64,000 nucleotides of DNA, from the NCBI GenBank assembly GCA_024278975.1, contig JAJRSD010000074.1:1-64000 (forward strand). The letters are read 5' to 3'. Position 1 is the stretch's first letter. Every line of letters begins with the position of its first letter. The translations under genes were made by a program, and so were the position numbers. The notes below the pieces were generated by a model, which had not been told where the DNA came from, made no database searches, and saw nothing but the letters and a program-made list of their open reading frames with translations. Below, in pieces: positions 16,475-24,778 of this stretch. The DNA is from Bacteroidota bacterium (lineage in GTDB: Bacteria > Bacteroidota > Bacteroidia > Bacteroidales > Prolixibacteraceae).

Positions 16475-17881
16475 ATGAATAGTAAAAATTATCTAACAAA
16501 AATAACCCTGATTGCCACGCTTGGCGGATTGCTTTTTGGTTACGACACCGCAGTAATTTCAGGTACTGTCGGCGCTTTAAAATCATTTTTTATCGTGCCC
16601 CAAGGGTTAAGCGAACTTGCCGCGAACTCTCTTTTGGGATTCACCGTATCGAGTGCATTAATTGGTTGTATTATTGGCGGTTTAACAGGCGGTTTAATTG
16701 CCAAACATTTGGGTAGAAAAAAAGGAATGATTATCGCTGCATTATTATTTCTTGTTTCAGCAATTGGTTCATCGATGCCCGAAATTGGCTTTGCAAAAAT
16801 AGGGAGTGGTTCCTATATTCACCTCACACAATTTTTAATTTATAGGCTAATCGGAGGTGTTGGCGTAGGACTTGCGTCCATGCTTTCGCCAATGTATATT
16901 GCCGAAATGGCACCTGCTGAAAAACGTGGAGGTTTGGTTTCGTGGAATCAGTTTGCAATTATTTTTGGGATGGTAATAGTTTATTTTGTTAACTATTTTA
17001 TTGCCAGGCAAGGCGACGATTCGTGGATAAATACAGTGGGCTGGCGATGGATGTTTGCCTCAGAATCTATTCCTGCCATTTTGTTTCTTGTTCTGCTTAA
17101 TTTCGCTCCGGAAAGTCCCCGATGGCTTGTACTTAATAATAAAGAGAGTGCGGGATTTCGGATTCTTGAAAATATTAATGGCAAAACCAAAGCAGGAGAA
17201 ATTATGCACGACATTAAAAACTCAATTGAACATCATGTTTCAGCAAAAATATTGTCGTTTGGAGTTGCGCTAATTGTAATTGGAGTTATGCTCTCTGTGT
17301 TTCAGCAGTTTGTGGGAATTAATGTGGTACTCTATTACGCACCCGAAATATTCAGGACGATGGGCTCGGGCACCGACGCTGCATTACTTCAAACCATTAT
17401 TGTTGGTATTATTAATTTATCGTTTACTATAGTCGCAATAAAAACGGTTGATAAATTTGGACGAAAACCACTTCAGATTATTGGAGCACTGGCAATGGCA
17501 GTTAGTATGTTTGCGCTTGGGTTCACATTCTATTTCGAGAGCGTTGGAATGGGAGCACTAATATTTATGCTCACTTATGTTGCCGCTTTTGCACTTTCGT
17601 GGGGACCGGTAACGTGGGTGCTTCTCGCCGAAATATTCCCAAATAAAATAAGAGGAAAAGCACTGGCTATTGCAGTGGCTGCTCAGTGGATTGCCAATTA
17701 TCTTGTTTCGTGGTCCTTCCCAATGATGAATGATTCAACATATTTAAGTAATACTTTTAACCATGGTTTTGCCTATTGGGTTTATGGTGCAATGGGAATT
17801 CTTGCTGCAACTTTTGTTTGGAAATGGGTTCCCGAAACCAAAGGAAAATCGTTGGAGGAAATTGAAAAACTTTGGGAATAA
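16475..17881 (+). CDS. xylE: MFS sugar porter, D-xylose:H+ symporter type
   Basis: This 468-residue protein has twelve predicted membrane segments. The sugar-porter signatures are LGGLLFGYDTAVISG at the start, RLIGGVGVGLASMLSPMYIAE, PESPRWLV at the end of the first half, QQFVGINVVLYYAPEIF in TM7, and PETKGKSLEEIE at the C-terminus. Loop motif GRKKG follows TM2. These are typical of the XylE/GLUT family. Placement after xylA points to D-xylose uptake across the inner membrane, coupled to protons. It ends the xylose operon and is followed by a strong terminator. Confidence 0.92.
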   Translation: MNSKNYLTKITLIATLGGLLFGYDTAVISGTVGALKSFFIVPQGLSELAANSLLGFTVSSALIGCIIGGLTGGLIAKHLGRKKGMIIAALLFLVSAIGSSMPEIGFAKIGSGSYIHLTQFLIYRLIGGVGVGLASMLSPMYIAEMAPAEKRGGLVSWNQFAIIFGMVIVYFVNYFIARQGDDSWINTVGWRWMFASESIPAILFLVLLNFAPESPRWLVLNNKESAGFRILENINGKTKAGEIMHDIKNSIEHHVSAKILSFGVALIVIGVMLSVFQQFVGINVVLYYAPEIFRTMGSGTDAALLQTIIVGIINLSFTIVAIKTVDKFGRKPLQIIGALAMAVSMFALGFTFYFESVGMGALIFMLTYVAAFALSWGPVTWVLLAEIFPNKIRGKALAIAVAAQWIANYLVSWSFPMMNDSTYLSNTFNHGFAYWVYGAMGILAATFVWKWVPETKGKSLEEIEKLWE

Positions 17882-17918
17882 GCCCTCTCTAATCTCACCT
17901 TAAGTGTGAGGTTAAAAG

Positions 17919-17958
17919 AAAAAGGTAGAATTTCAATAAATGAAATTCTACCTTTTTT
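17919..17958 (+). terminator. Terminator of the xylose operon
   Basis: A perfect 16-base stem (AAAAGGTAGAATTTCA with its complement) with a six-base loop is followed by a T run. It lies 38 bases after the transporter stop. The A run before the stem lets it also serve the leftward small gene at 17992-18165. Confidence 0.85.
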
Positions 17959-17991
17959 AGTCCCTCCGCAAGGGAAGATTAGGATGAGTTT

Positions 17992-18165
17992 TTATTTCGG
18001 TTCCCAAAAACACCGCTTTGGCGAAACAATTTTCTCTTCCTTTTTTAAAACCTTCATCGCTTTATCAACCTCTTTTTTATCTAATCCAGAAGCCTCTGCA
18101 ATTTCGCCGGCTTTTAATGGTTTGCCGGCAGTTAGTAATACTTGTAATACTTTTTCTGTACTCAT
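17992..18165 (-). CDS. 57-residue winged-helix protein
   Basis: The frame begins at ATG 18163-18165 ([20 protein letters not shown]) and ends with TAA at 17992-17994. The short protein contains a compact winged helix: helix 1 [11 protein letters not shown], helix-turn-helix [25 protein letters not shown], then a wing [15 protein letters not shown]. Small stand-alone wHTH proteins of this type are common in Bacteroidota and in some archaea. It is likely DNA-binding, or scaffolding for an unknown partner. Both ends are clean, and codon use and the helical pattern look coding. It shares the bidirectional terminator with the xylose operon. Confidence 0.75.
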   Translation of the reverse strand: MSTEKVLQVLLTAGKPLKAGEIAEASGLDKKEVDKAMKVLKKEEKIVSPKRCFWEPK

Positions 18166-18237
18166 AATCTTTAATTTCTATTAATTTTCATTCCTGAAAT
18201 TCACCCATTTGTATTATGTGTGATGAGTAGATGACAC

Positions 18238-18320
18238 AGATACTGAATCAAGTTCAGCATGACGGTATTTGTTAAATGATGCACTATATTAACCGTCATC
18301 CCGGACTTGATTCGGGATCT
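18238..18320. repeat. REPIN-like inverted doublet
   Basis: The words ACTGAA...TTCAGCATGACGG and CCGTCATCCCGG...CGGGATCT are inverted with respect to each other, separated by about 30 bases. They are close relatives of the doublet at 14928-14989 but joined by their opposite ends. It lies downstream of the superoxide dismutase gene, where it may form its 3' hairpin. Confidence 0.55.
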
Positions 18321-18413
18321 AAATCTATCAACAGTAAAAAACCTGCAACCCGGTTTGTGCCACTTATAACAGATTTCTCTTTTAAGTCGAAATGGCAAGT
18401 AAAATAATTCGTT

Positions 18414-18995
18414 CTATCCCGCAAATCGCTCCGAAATAACTTTCCAGTCCAATATCTTCCAGAAATCTGCAATGTAGCTTGGGCGTGCATTTTTCTTGTC
18501 GATATAATAAGCGTGCTCCCAGACATCGCAAGTTAAAATAGGTTTCATATTTGCTCTTAACGGGTTGCCGGCGTTGCTTGTTTGTACAATTTCCAGTTCG
18601 CCATTTTCATCGACAACCAGCCATGCCCAACCTGCGCCAAACAATGTTGCGGCTGCCTTTGAAAACTGTTCTGTAAATGCTTCGAATGAACCAAATTTAG
18701 CTTTAATTGCCACTAATAAGTCGTCTATTGGTTCGTTACAACCCTCTTTACAAAACTGATTAAAATAAAATGTGTGATTCCAAACCTGTGCTGCATTGTT
18801 GAAAATCCCGCCATCGGCTTTTACTATAATTTCTTCGAGTGTTGCATTTTCAAATTCAGTTCCTTTTATCAGATTATTAACGTTATTTACGTACGCCTGA
18901 TGATGTTTCCCGTAATGATACTCCAATGTTTTTTCGCTGATATACGGTTCTAATGCGTTTTTTGCATAAGGGAGTTTTGGTAATTCGAATGCCAT
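18414..18995 (-). CDS. sodB: Superoxide dismutase (Fe/Mn)
   Basis: This 193-residue protein has the standard length. Metal ligands are visible as His27 (LEYHYGKHH), His74 (VWNHTFYF), Asp157 and His161 (CDVWEHAYY). It turns superoxide into oxygen and hydrogen peroxide in the cytoplasm. Gly and Gln placement (AAATLFGAGWAWL; no late Gln at the Mn-type position, Gln70 present in NNAAQVWN) favours the iron or cambialistic type found in Bacteroidota, but metal choice cannot be fixed from sequence. It is a single-gene unit, divergent from the MATE gene. Confidence 0.95.
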   Translation of the reverse strand: MAFELPKLPYAKNALEPYISEKTLEYHYGKHHQAYVNNVNNLIKGTEFENATLEEIIVKADGGIFNNAAQVWNHTFYFNQFCKEGCNEPIDDLLVAIKAKFGSFEAFTEQFSKAAATLFGAGWAWLVVDENGELEIVQTSNAGNPLRANMKPILTCDVWEHAYYIDKKNARPSYIADFWKILDWKVISERFAG

Positions 18996-19098
18996 AATTT
19001 TTATTTTTTAAGTGAATAATTTATTTATTTTTTCAACTAAATAATTTTTATCAAGTTGAAAATAGTTAAACATAATACTGAAAAATAGAGCGTTAAAA

Positions 19099-19120
19099 CC
19101 CCGGAGCCTCTGCTCCGGGG
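19099..19120. repeat. GC-rich palindromic hairpin
   Basis: CCCCGGAGC-CTCT-GCTCCGGGG is a perfect nine-pair stem with a four-base loop, flanked by A runs on the right and AAAA on the left. It is far more GC-rich than its surroundings. It lies in the upstream region of both flanking genes, so it is not an ordinary terminator. Confidence 0.6.
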
Positions 19121-19154
19121 AAAAACCAAAAATCAACTAACCTTTAAACCTTCT

Positions 19155-19225
19155 GGTGATTTTATCGGTAAACGAGATTCCGTGGAACATTTACATAATC
19201 CGAATTGGGTCTTTATAAAATCACC
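19155..19225. ncRNA. Candidate structured RNA or inverted-repeat element
   Basis: GGTGATTTTAT (19155-19165) pairs perfectly with ATAAAATCACC (19215-19225). Inside, GTAAA (19168-19172) pairs with TTTAC (19190-19194) around a small TTCC/GGAA hairpin, leaving a 20-base single-stranded arm. There is no coding frame. Direction is unknown. Confidence 0.35.
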
Positions 19226-19589
19226 AAATTTTTATTGAAGAATAACCAAACCCAACCGGGTCGAAAAAAATGTTACCACAGTTCGACTAAAGTTCAACGG
19301 AAATATTTTTATTAAACAATTTCTCTATTTCAAAAAAACTATTCTTAATAACAATAATAGCTGCTATTTAGAATAATTCCAAACGCTTAATAAGTTAACG
19401 ATTAAAGTCTGTTTTTTGTTCATATTTTATTTAAGTAATTTTTTATAAAATATTTAATTTATTGCTTAAACGTTTACAATACAGGTAATTACAGAGAATT
19501 AAGAGAGGTTGCTTAATTATAGAAATTGTATATTTTTTTCAGAAGAGGGAAAGTAAAACTGTTAACTTTGCTCTTTGTATTAAAAATAT

Positions 19590-20888
19590 ATGAATCGGAG
19601 TATACTTAAATTAGCAATCCCAAATATTGTAAGCAATATCACAATTCCATTGATTGGCTTAGTAGATTTAGCATTAATGGGACATCTTGGTTCTGAAGTT
19701 TATATTGGCGCAATTGCGCTGGGTGGAGTAATTTTCAATTTCATTTATTGGGGATTTAGTTTTCTACGAATGAGTACATCAGGGTTTACCGCGCAGGCTT
19801 TTGGTGAAGGAAACAAAACCGAAAGTATTACAATTCTTGTGCGTGCGCTTTTGGTATCACTTCTAATAAGTCTGCTTATTTTAATCTTGCAAGTCCCAAT
19901 TGCCTGGGCTAGTTTTAAAGTAATTGGTGGCAGTGCAGAAGTTGAAACACTTGCAAACGAATATTTTAGAATTAGAATTTGGGCAGCTCCCGCAGCTTTG
20001 AGTCTGTTTGTTTTCAGTGGTTGGTTTTTAGGAATGCAAAATGCCCGTTACCCAATGATAATAGCTATTGCAGTCAATGTTTCCAATATTTTATTCAGTA
20101 TGTTTTTTGTTTTTATCCTGAATATGAAATCCGAAGGAGTTGCTTTAGGAACTGTAATCTCACAATATATTGGACTTTTAATTGCACTGGTTTTGTTTTC
20201 AATAAAATACAAAAACCTTCTATTCATGATCTCCCGAAAGGGAATTTTGGATTTTAAAATTTTGGTTGAATTTCTTAGAGTAAACAGCGATATTTTTATC
20301 CGAACTTTTTGCATAATTGCGGTGTTTACCTTTTTCACTTCCAAATCGGCAAGCATTAACAATACTGTTTTAGCTGTTAATTCGCTTCTAATTCAGTTGT
20401 TGCTTTTCTTCTCATTCTTTATTGATGGGTTTGCATTTGCCGGCGAGGCACTAGTTGGTAAATATGTTGGTGCCAGAGATATTTCAAAGCTAAAAAAAGT
20501 TGTAAAGCTGCTTTTTTATTGGGGAGCCGGACTGGCGGTTGTATTTACAATTATTTATTTGCCCGGTGTAAACCTGATTTTGAAACTACTTACATCGCAA
20601 CACGAAGTAATTGAAAGTGCACAGCCTTTTTTAATTTGGGTAATTTTAGTGCCGGTTGCAAGTTTTGGCTCGTTTATTTGGGACGGTATTTACATTGGTG
20701 CCACCGCCTCGAAAGCGATGAGGAATACTTTACTTGGTGCTACATTTCTGGTTTTTGTTCCCACATATTATTTTTTGAATCCAATTTTTGACAACCATGC
20801 ACTTTGGATGGGAATGGTTTTATTTATGTTCTCGCGGGGGGTAATTCAAACATTCTTGTATCGGAAAGCAATATTGTCTCAGTTTTAA
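19590..20888 (+). CDS. MATE-family efflux transporter (DinF-like)
   Basis: This 432-residue protein has twelve hydrophobic segments in two similar halves. The N-terminal LAIPNIVSNITIPLIGLVDLALMGHLGS is the MATE signature, with the TM1 Asp typical of the DinF branch (VDLALMG). FGEGNKTE, and in the second half FIDGFAFAGEALVGKYVGARD, mark the repeated motifs. It should export organic cations or drugs using a proton or sodium gradient. It is transcribed alone; a TAACTTTG box lies 20 bases before the start codon. Confidence 0.9.
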   Translation: MNRSILKLAIPNIVSNITIPLIGLVDLALMGHLGSEVYIGAIALGGVIFNFIYWGFSFLRMSTSGFTAQAFGEGNKTESITILVRALLVSLLISLLILILQVPIAWASFKVIGGSAEVETLANEYFRIRIWAAPAALSLFVFSGWFLGMQNARYPMIIAIAVNVSNILFSMFFVFILNMKSEGVALGTVISQYIGLLIALVLFSIKYKNLLFMISRKGILDFKILVEFLRVNSDIFIRTFCIIAVFTFFTSKSASINNTVLAVNSLLIQLLLFFSFFIDGFAFAGEALVGKYVGARDISKLKKVVKLLFYWGAGLAVVFTIIYLPGVNLILKLLTSQHEVIESAQPFLIWVILVPVASFGSFIWDGIYIGATASKAMRNTLLGATFLVFVPTYYFLNPIFDNHALWMGMVLFMFSRGVIQTFLYRKAILSQF

Positions 20889-20982
20889 TTTGCTATATTT
20901 TTCATTACTAATATCAGGAATTTAAAAATGAGAAATATTAAAATAAAAAAAGTGTATTTTTTAGGTAATTTTTTTAGAATTG

Positions 20983-21013
20983 TTTGTCAGTGTAAAAACA
21001 ATTAATACATTTG
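20983..21013 (+). promoter_or_regulatory. Promoter of the tRNA-Ser/tRNA-Pro operon
   Basis: TTTG (20983-20986), exactly 19 bases, then TACATTTG (21006-21013). This is a perfect match to the Bacteroidota primary-sigma promoter. The transcript would cover the partial tRNA copy and both intact tRNAs. Confidence 0.85.
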
Positions 21014-21076
21014 CACCCACGAAAAAAAAAGTAAGATAACGTTCTTTAAAAATTGTGATAAAAATTATTAATTGAA

Positions 21077-21167
21077 TCTGTCGTCTGACGGATGAATTTA
21101 ACAATTATCCACATTTAGGTGAGGTGGGTAAGTGGCTGATCCGTCGTCTGACGGATGCTAAACTGGC
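21077..21167 (+). repeat. Tandem unit with palindromes and a partial tRNA-Ser
   Basis: A unit of about 65 to 75 bases is repeated in tandem: a TCYGTCGTCTGACGGA palindrome (21077-21092 and 21140-21155), an AT-rich spacer with TTATCCA, then TTAGGTGAGGTGGGT-AGTGGCTGA. The second unit runs into the intact tRNA-Ser. The first unit ends as a 5' tRNA-Ser piece (21118-21139) in which the palindrome replaces the 5' side of the anticodon arm, followed by TGCTAAACTGGC. The piece cannot fold as a tRNA. Confidence 0.65.
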
Positions 21168-21192
21168 ATTTATCCATTTCATTAAAGTTTTA

Positions 21193-21280
21193 GGTGAGGT
21201 GGGTGAGTGGCTGAAACCACCAGTTTGCTAAACTGGCGTACGGGTAAACTGTACCGCGGGTTCGAATCCCGCCCTCACCG
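21193..21280 (+). tRNA. tRNA-Ser (GCT)
   Basis: The acceptor GGTGAGG pairs with CCTCACC and the discriminator is G. The anticodon arm is CCAGT-TTGCTAA-ACTGG, with anticodon GCT reading AGC/AGU. A long variable arm (class II) and a T arm with GGTTCGAATCC are present. CCA is not encoded. It lies 33 bases before tRNA-Pro in the same transcript. Confidence 0.95.
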
Positions 21281-21312
21281 CATTTATTACAATAATGGGT
21301 TAAAAATATTTT

Positions 21313-21387
21313 CGGGATGTGGCGCAGTCCGGTTAGCGCACCTGCTTTGGGAGCAGGGGGTCCCAGGTTCGAATCCTGGTATCCCGA
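21313..21387 (+). tRNA. tRNA-Pro (TGG)
   Basis: The acceptor CGGGATG pairs with TATCCCG (one G-U pair) and the discriminator is A. The anticodon arm is CCTGC-TTTGGGA-GCAGG, with anticodon TGG. The T arm is CCAGG-TTCGAAT-CCTGG. It is the last gene of the operon; a strong terminator follows and integrase debris begins about 150 bases downstream. Confidence 0.95.
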
Positions 21388-21417
21388 CAAATTAAAAACA
21401 CTGAAAAACAGACACTT

Positions 21418-21455
21418 AGAGAGGGTCTTGCGAAAGTAAGACCCTCTCTTTTTTT
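21418..21455 (+). terminator. Terminator of the tRNA operon
   Basis: A 12-base perfect stem (AGAGAGGGTCTT with its complement) with an eight-base loop is followed by a run of T, 30 bases after tRNA-Pro. Confidence 0.9.
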
Positions 21456-21540
21456 ATGCCTGTACACCCTTATTTGTACCATTTCACGGCATATGTTTAT
21501 AAATAACACACAATCCATTTCCTAAATTGTGTGTGCTTGA

Positions 21541-21729
21541 GTATTCTCTCAATTCTTAGTAAGTAATATCAAATTAAGGGTAACCCACAATCGAAAGGCT
21601 GATTATATTTCTACAGAACTTTATATTGAGCCAAGTCGATTTGACATTAAATCTGGAACTGTAAAGAATGGGCCAAACAAGGCCTATATAAACTTACGGA
21701 ATAGGGTAAGTTTTATAGATTCAACTTGA
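21541..21729 (+). pseudogene. Tyrosine recombinase (integrase) N-terminal remnant
   Basis: A frame opening at 21541 without a start codon reads NIKLRVTHNRKADYISTELY and FDIKSGTVKNGPNKAYINL, then stops at TGA 21727-21729. This matches the arm-type DNA-binding N-terminal domain of Bacteroidota integrases (Arm-DNA-bind_5 type). The core-binding and catalytic domains are absent. Its position just downstream of a tRNA gene is typical of an integrated element that has been lost. Confidence 0.6.
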
Positions 21730-21857
21730 GTTTTGTGTTTTTATCTGCTCATCATTTTATTAAAATTCAAATTAGGCTCTCTGTACTTAGCATAAACATT
21801 CATTTTTTATTGTCTTAGACATAGGTATCCCATTGCCTTTTTGGCTTGTATTTAAAA

Positions 21858-22267
21858 TGACCGTCCATTTTACAAACATGGCGATTTTGTAGAAGATAAA
21901 TTTTGGGCAACAGCAATTAAAACAGTAATACTGGTTGAGCGTAAGTCTCATATATTCAGCACCAAAGACAAGAAATATAAAACCAGACAAGAAAAAGCCT
22001 TATACTTGTCTAATTATAAAGTGGATGCAAAAAAAGCCCAAACACATCAGAAACCATTGGTTTATTGAAAACAAAGACCATCATATAAGAGATGTAACAT
22101 TAAGAGAGGATTATTCTATAATCAGGGTAAAACCTGAAAATATATCAGCACTAAGAAGCTTTGCACTAAATGTTTTACGGAAAAATAAAATCAATACTAT
22201 CAATAATGAACTGTACCAAAACAGCCTACAATACTACAACCTATACAGTTATCAACAATTTATTTAG
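21858..22267 (+). pseudogene. ISAs1-type transposase C-terminal remnant, frameshifted
   Basis: One frame from about 21858 reads DRPFYKHGDFVEDKFWATAI, KTVILVERK and ALYLSNYKVDAKKAQTH. Near an A7 run at about 22030 the match passes into the frame that ends at 22267, reading RNHWFIENKDHHIRDVTLRE and ENISALRSFALNVLRK. The order VERK, YLSN, NHW-IEN-HH-RDVTL-ED is that of the C-terminal third of ISAs1 (IS4-like DDE) transposases, including the catalytic Glu of IEN. The N-terminal part is missing. With the integrase piece before it, this forms a decayed mobile island behind the tRNA genes. Confidence 0.65.
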
Positions 22268-22522
22268 AATTGAACAGCCCTGAAATTCCACTGCTTCAAT
22301 GGCATCTACGAAAGATATTAAACTATTTTCGCCATCGGAAAAATGAGGATAAAAACAGGGATAGTTTTCTTTGTCTTCCGAAATAAGAGAAAATTCACCA
22401 CTCTTTTTGTTGTAAATTCCAAGACCAAATAAATCTGCTTTTTTGTCCCTTCCGAAACCAAATGGCGAACTCAGGTTAGTTAGCAATGTGTTTAAAAATA
22501 TTTTTCGTGGCTTGCAGTGCAC
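22241..22522 (-). pseudogene. Unidentified C-terminal fragment, possibly beta-propeller
   Basis: This frame of about 93 codons has no ATG and no signal peptide. GTG 22520-22522 is the only start-like codon. Content includes SSPFGFGRDKKADLFGLGIYN and FYPHFSDGENSLISFVDAIE. The phrase FYP-FSDG-N-LI-FVDA resembles the end of 6-bladed beta-propeller proteins (compare FYPTSISNRDELIGILEPY in the 6358-6966 remnant), but the likeness is weak. It overlaps the tail of the transposase remnant and abuts cysH, so it is probably debris of the same island. Confidence 0.35.
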
Positions 22523-22537
22523 ATGAACACTGGTGTT

Positions 22538-23248
22538 TCACTTCACTTCATGCAGTCCGCACTCTTTACCTGAACCTTGTTCCCACCACCAGCGACCGGC
22601 ACGGAAATCTTCGCCAGATTCGATGGCGCGAGTACATGGCTGGCAACCGATGCTAACAAATCCCTTGTCGTGTAGAATATTATATGGAACATTGTTTTCT
22701 TTTACAAACTCTTTTGTCTGCTCCGAACTCCAATCCTTTAACGGATTAAATTTAATAATTCCGTTGCCGCCATCCCACTCAAAATGTTGCATGTCGCTGC
22801 GGTTATTGCTCTGCGAAGCACGCAAGCCGGTAATCCAAATCTCGTTGTTTTTCAAAGCACGTTTTAGTGGAATTACTTTACGAATAAAGCAGCACTCTTT
22901 ACGGTTTTCCAGCGATTCGTAAAAACTAAAGGGGCCTTTTTTGTTTAGCAGCTCCTCCACTTTATCGGTTGGTGGAAAATATGCTTTTATAGGTTTCTTA
23001 TATTTTTCTAAAGTACTTAAATATACTTTATATGTTTCGGGGAAAAGGCGACCGGTATCGAGAGTAATAACTTTTATATCCAGATTATTCTCAAAAATAT
23101 AATCGGTTATTACCTGATCTTCGTATCCAAAACTTGTAGTAAAAACTACTTTCCCTTTATGATTTTTAATTAAAAATTTTAATTTTTCAACTATTGATTT
23201 ATTTGCAAGTTGGGTGTTATATTTTTCTGTTAATTGTTGACTCGTCAT
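22538..23248 (-). CDS. cysH: Adenylyl-sulfate (APS/PAPS) reductase
   Basis: This 236-residue protein has a PAPS-reductase/PP-loop fold: VVFTTSFGYEDQVITDYIF, then TLDTGRLFPETY. Cysteine pairs CC (119-120, KECCFIRK) and CxxC (202-205, GCQPCTR) bind a [4Fe-4S] cluster, which points to APS use. Cys230 in GKECGLH is the catalytic cysteine at the C-terminus. It reduces activated sulfate to sulfite in assimilation, using thioredoxin. No other sulfate genes are adjacent. It is the last gene before the mobile debris. Confidence 0.93.
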   Translation of the reverse strand: MTSQQLTEKYNTQLANKSIVEKLKFLIKNHKGKVVFTTSFGYEDQVITDYIFENNLDIKVITLDTGRLFPETYKVYLSTLEKYKKPIKAYFPPTDKVEELLNKKGPFSFYESLENRKECCFIRKVIPLKRALKNNEIWITGLRASQSNNRSDMQHFEWDGGNGIIKFNPLKDWSSEQTKEFVKENNVPYNILHDKGFVSIGCQPCTRAIESGEDFRAGRWWWEQGSGKECGLHEVK

Positions 23249-23584
23249 AAATGTAGTTTTTACAAAAATTATTTTTCTATTTTACTTTCTCGCTTACACT
23301 TTACGAAAGCCTGAATCAGGAAGTCGCAGTCTCAGTCTCAGTTTTCAGTAAGAAAAAATAGTTGTACAGTTTCTTCTCTTTTGAACTCTAAATCTTGAAC
23401 TCTCTCTCTACCCCTCTGTCTTCGACATCTCCCCTCACGAGGGGAGAACCTAAAAACAAACTATTCAGGCATTAATAGCTATTAATCCAAAACACAATCT
23501 ACCAAACTCTGACTCTGAACTTTAAACCCAGAACCCAGAACCCGAAACCTGCACAACCTGCAATCCGAAACCCGAAACTTCTCC
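23249..23584. other. Intergenic region with short repeats
   Basis: This 336-base gap separates cysH from the methyltransferase gene. It holds a small palindrome (CTCCCCTC-A-CGAGGGGAG, about 23427-23446). At 23515-23580 there is a degenerate array of CAGAACCC / CCGAAACC words, of the same character as other short-word arrays in the window. No gene was seen. Confidence 0.5.
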
Positions 23585-24778
23585 CTACTCAACATAAAGC
23601 ACCAACCCCTTTAGATACTCACCTTCAGGGTGATAGATATTTACAGGGTGGTCGGTGGGTTGATTTAACTGGTGAAGAATGCGGACATTCCGTCCTGAAA
23701 TTGCAGCAGCCGAAAATACAGCTTCGCGAAAACGCTCTTTCGAAACCACCTGCGAACACGAAAAAGTAAATAAAATTCCACCCTTCCTAATCTGTTCGAA
23801 AGCTCGTGTATTTATACGTTTATAACCTTTTAACGCTTGTGGTAAAGTATTGCGGTGTTTTGCAAATGCCGGCGGATCGAGAATTATTAAATCGTATTTA
23901 TCTTCTATATCTTTCAGATACTCGAATCCATCGGCAACAATTGCTTCGTGGCGGGTATCTTCAGGAAAATTAAGCTCGACATTTTCTCGTGTTAAATCAA
24001 TTGCTTTCCCTGACGAATCGACAGAGTGAACAGAGTTTGCACCGCCTTTTAAAGCGTAAAACGAAAATCCTCCGGTATAACAAAACATATTCAGCACATC
24101 GCGGTTTTCAGAATATTTTTGTACCAATAAACGATTCTCGCGCTGGTCGATAAAAAAGCCGGTTTTTTGTCCCAACTCCCAGTCAACCTTAAATTTTAGC
24201 CCATATTCTAAAACCTCAGTTTCCGATTTTTCGCCATATAAATAACCATCTTCCGATTTTACATCAGATTTAAACGGTAGTGTTTTTGCACTTTTATTAT
24301 AAATAGCTTTTAACTTATCGCCAACAACTTCCTGCAACGCTTTAACCAACTCTTCACGAATAAGATACATTCCGATGGAGTGCATTTGCATAACAGCAGT
24401 TCCGTTATAAAAGTCAATAATTAGTCCCGGCATTCCATCGCCTTCGGCATGAACTAAACGAAAAACATTTGTTTTAATATTTTTGGTGTACCCCAAATTT
24501 TTACGCAAATTCCAGGCACTTTCAATTTTGTTTTTCCAGAAACCGTAATTGGGAACTACCTCTTTAAACGAAACAATTCGAATTGCAATTGAACCAATCT
24601 GATAGTGACCTATTCCTAAAAATTCATCTTTGTTCGAATAAACGGTAACTAAATCTCCCTCAGAAACAGAACCGTACATTTTTTTGATTGCACCGGAAAA
24701 AATCCATGGATGAAATCTTTTCACGGGCTGGTCTTTCCCCGATTTTAAAACTATTTTAATGTAATTATCAAGCATCAT
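23585..24778 (-). CDS. rlmI: 23S rRNA m5C methyltransferase, RlmI family
   Basis: This protein has 397 residues. An N-terminal PUA domain (VKRFHPWIFSGAIKK, GDLVTVYSNKDEFLGIGHY) is followed by the EEHEE linker region (LRKNLGY, LVHAEGDGMPGLIIDFYNG) and a Rossmann methyltransferase domain. The latter has DQRENRLL, VLNMFCYTGGFSFYAL (SAM site), SVDSSGKAIDLT, and LIILDPPAFAKHRN as the catalytic loop, with FSCSQ near the end. Members methylate C1962 of 23S rRNA. The gene overlaps the preceding exonuclease gene by 11 bases, so the two are co-translated. Confidence 0.88.
   Translation of the reverse strand: MMLDNYIKIVLKSGKDQPVKRFHPWIFSGAIKKMYGSVSEGDLVTVYSNKDEFLGIGHYQIGSIAIRIVSFKEVVPNYGFWKNKIESAWNLRKNLGYTKNIKTNVFRLVHAEGDGMPGLIIDFYNGTAVMQMHSIGMYLIREELVKALQEVVGDKLKAIYNKSAKTLPFKSDVKSEDGYLYGEKSETEVLEYGLKFKVDWELGQKTGFFIDQRENRLLVQKYSENRDVLNMFCYTGGFSFYALKGGANSVHSVDSSGKAIDLTRENVELNFPEDTRHEAIVADGFEYLKDIEDKYDLIILDPPAFAKHRNTLPQALKGYKRINTRAFEQIRKGGILFTFSCSQVVSKERFREAVFSAAAISGRNVRILHQLNQPTDHPVNIYHPEGEYLKGLVLYVE

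Larger units (their letters stand above)
18996..19589. other. 594-base intergenic region with structured elements
   Basis: This gap between divergent sodB and the MATE gene is long for this genome. It contains a perfect nine-pair hairpin at 19099-19120, a nested hairpin at 19155-19225, a LacI-operator-like palindrome TAAACGTTTA (19467-19476), and a TAACTTTG box (19562-19569) just before the MATE start. No coding frame was found. Confidence 0.6.

Noticed and set aside
19099-19120. Terminator
   Set aside because: It lies upstream of both divergent neighbours, so it has no gene to terminate.
21190-21518. Short frames on both strands across the tRNA region
   Set aside because: They overlap two well-formed tRNA genes and a terminator and have no protein-like features.
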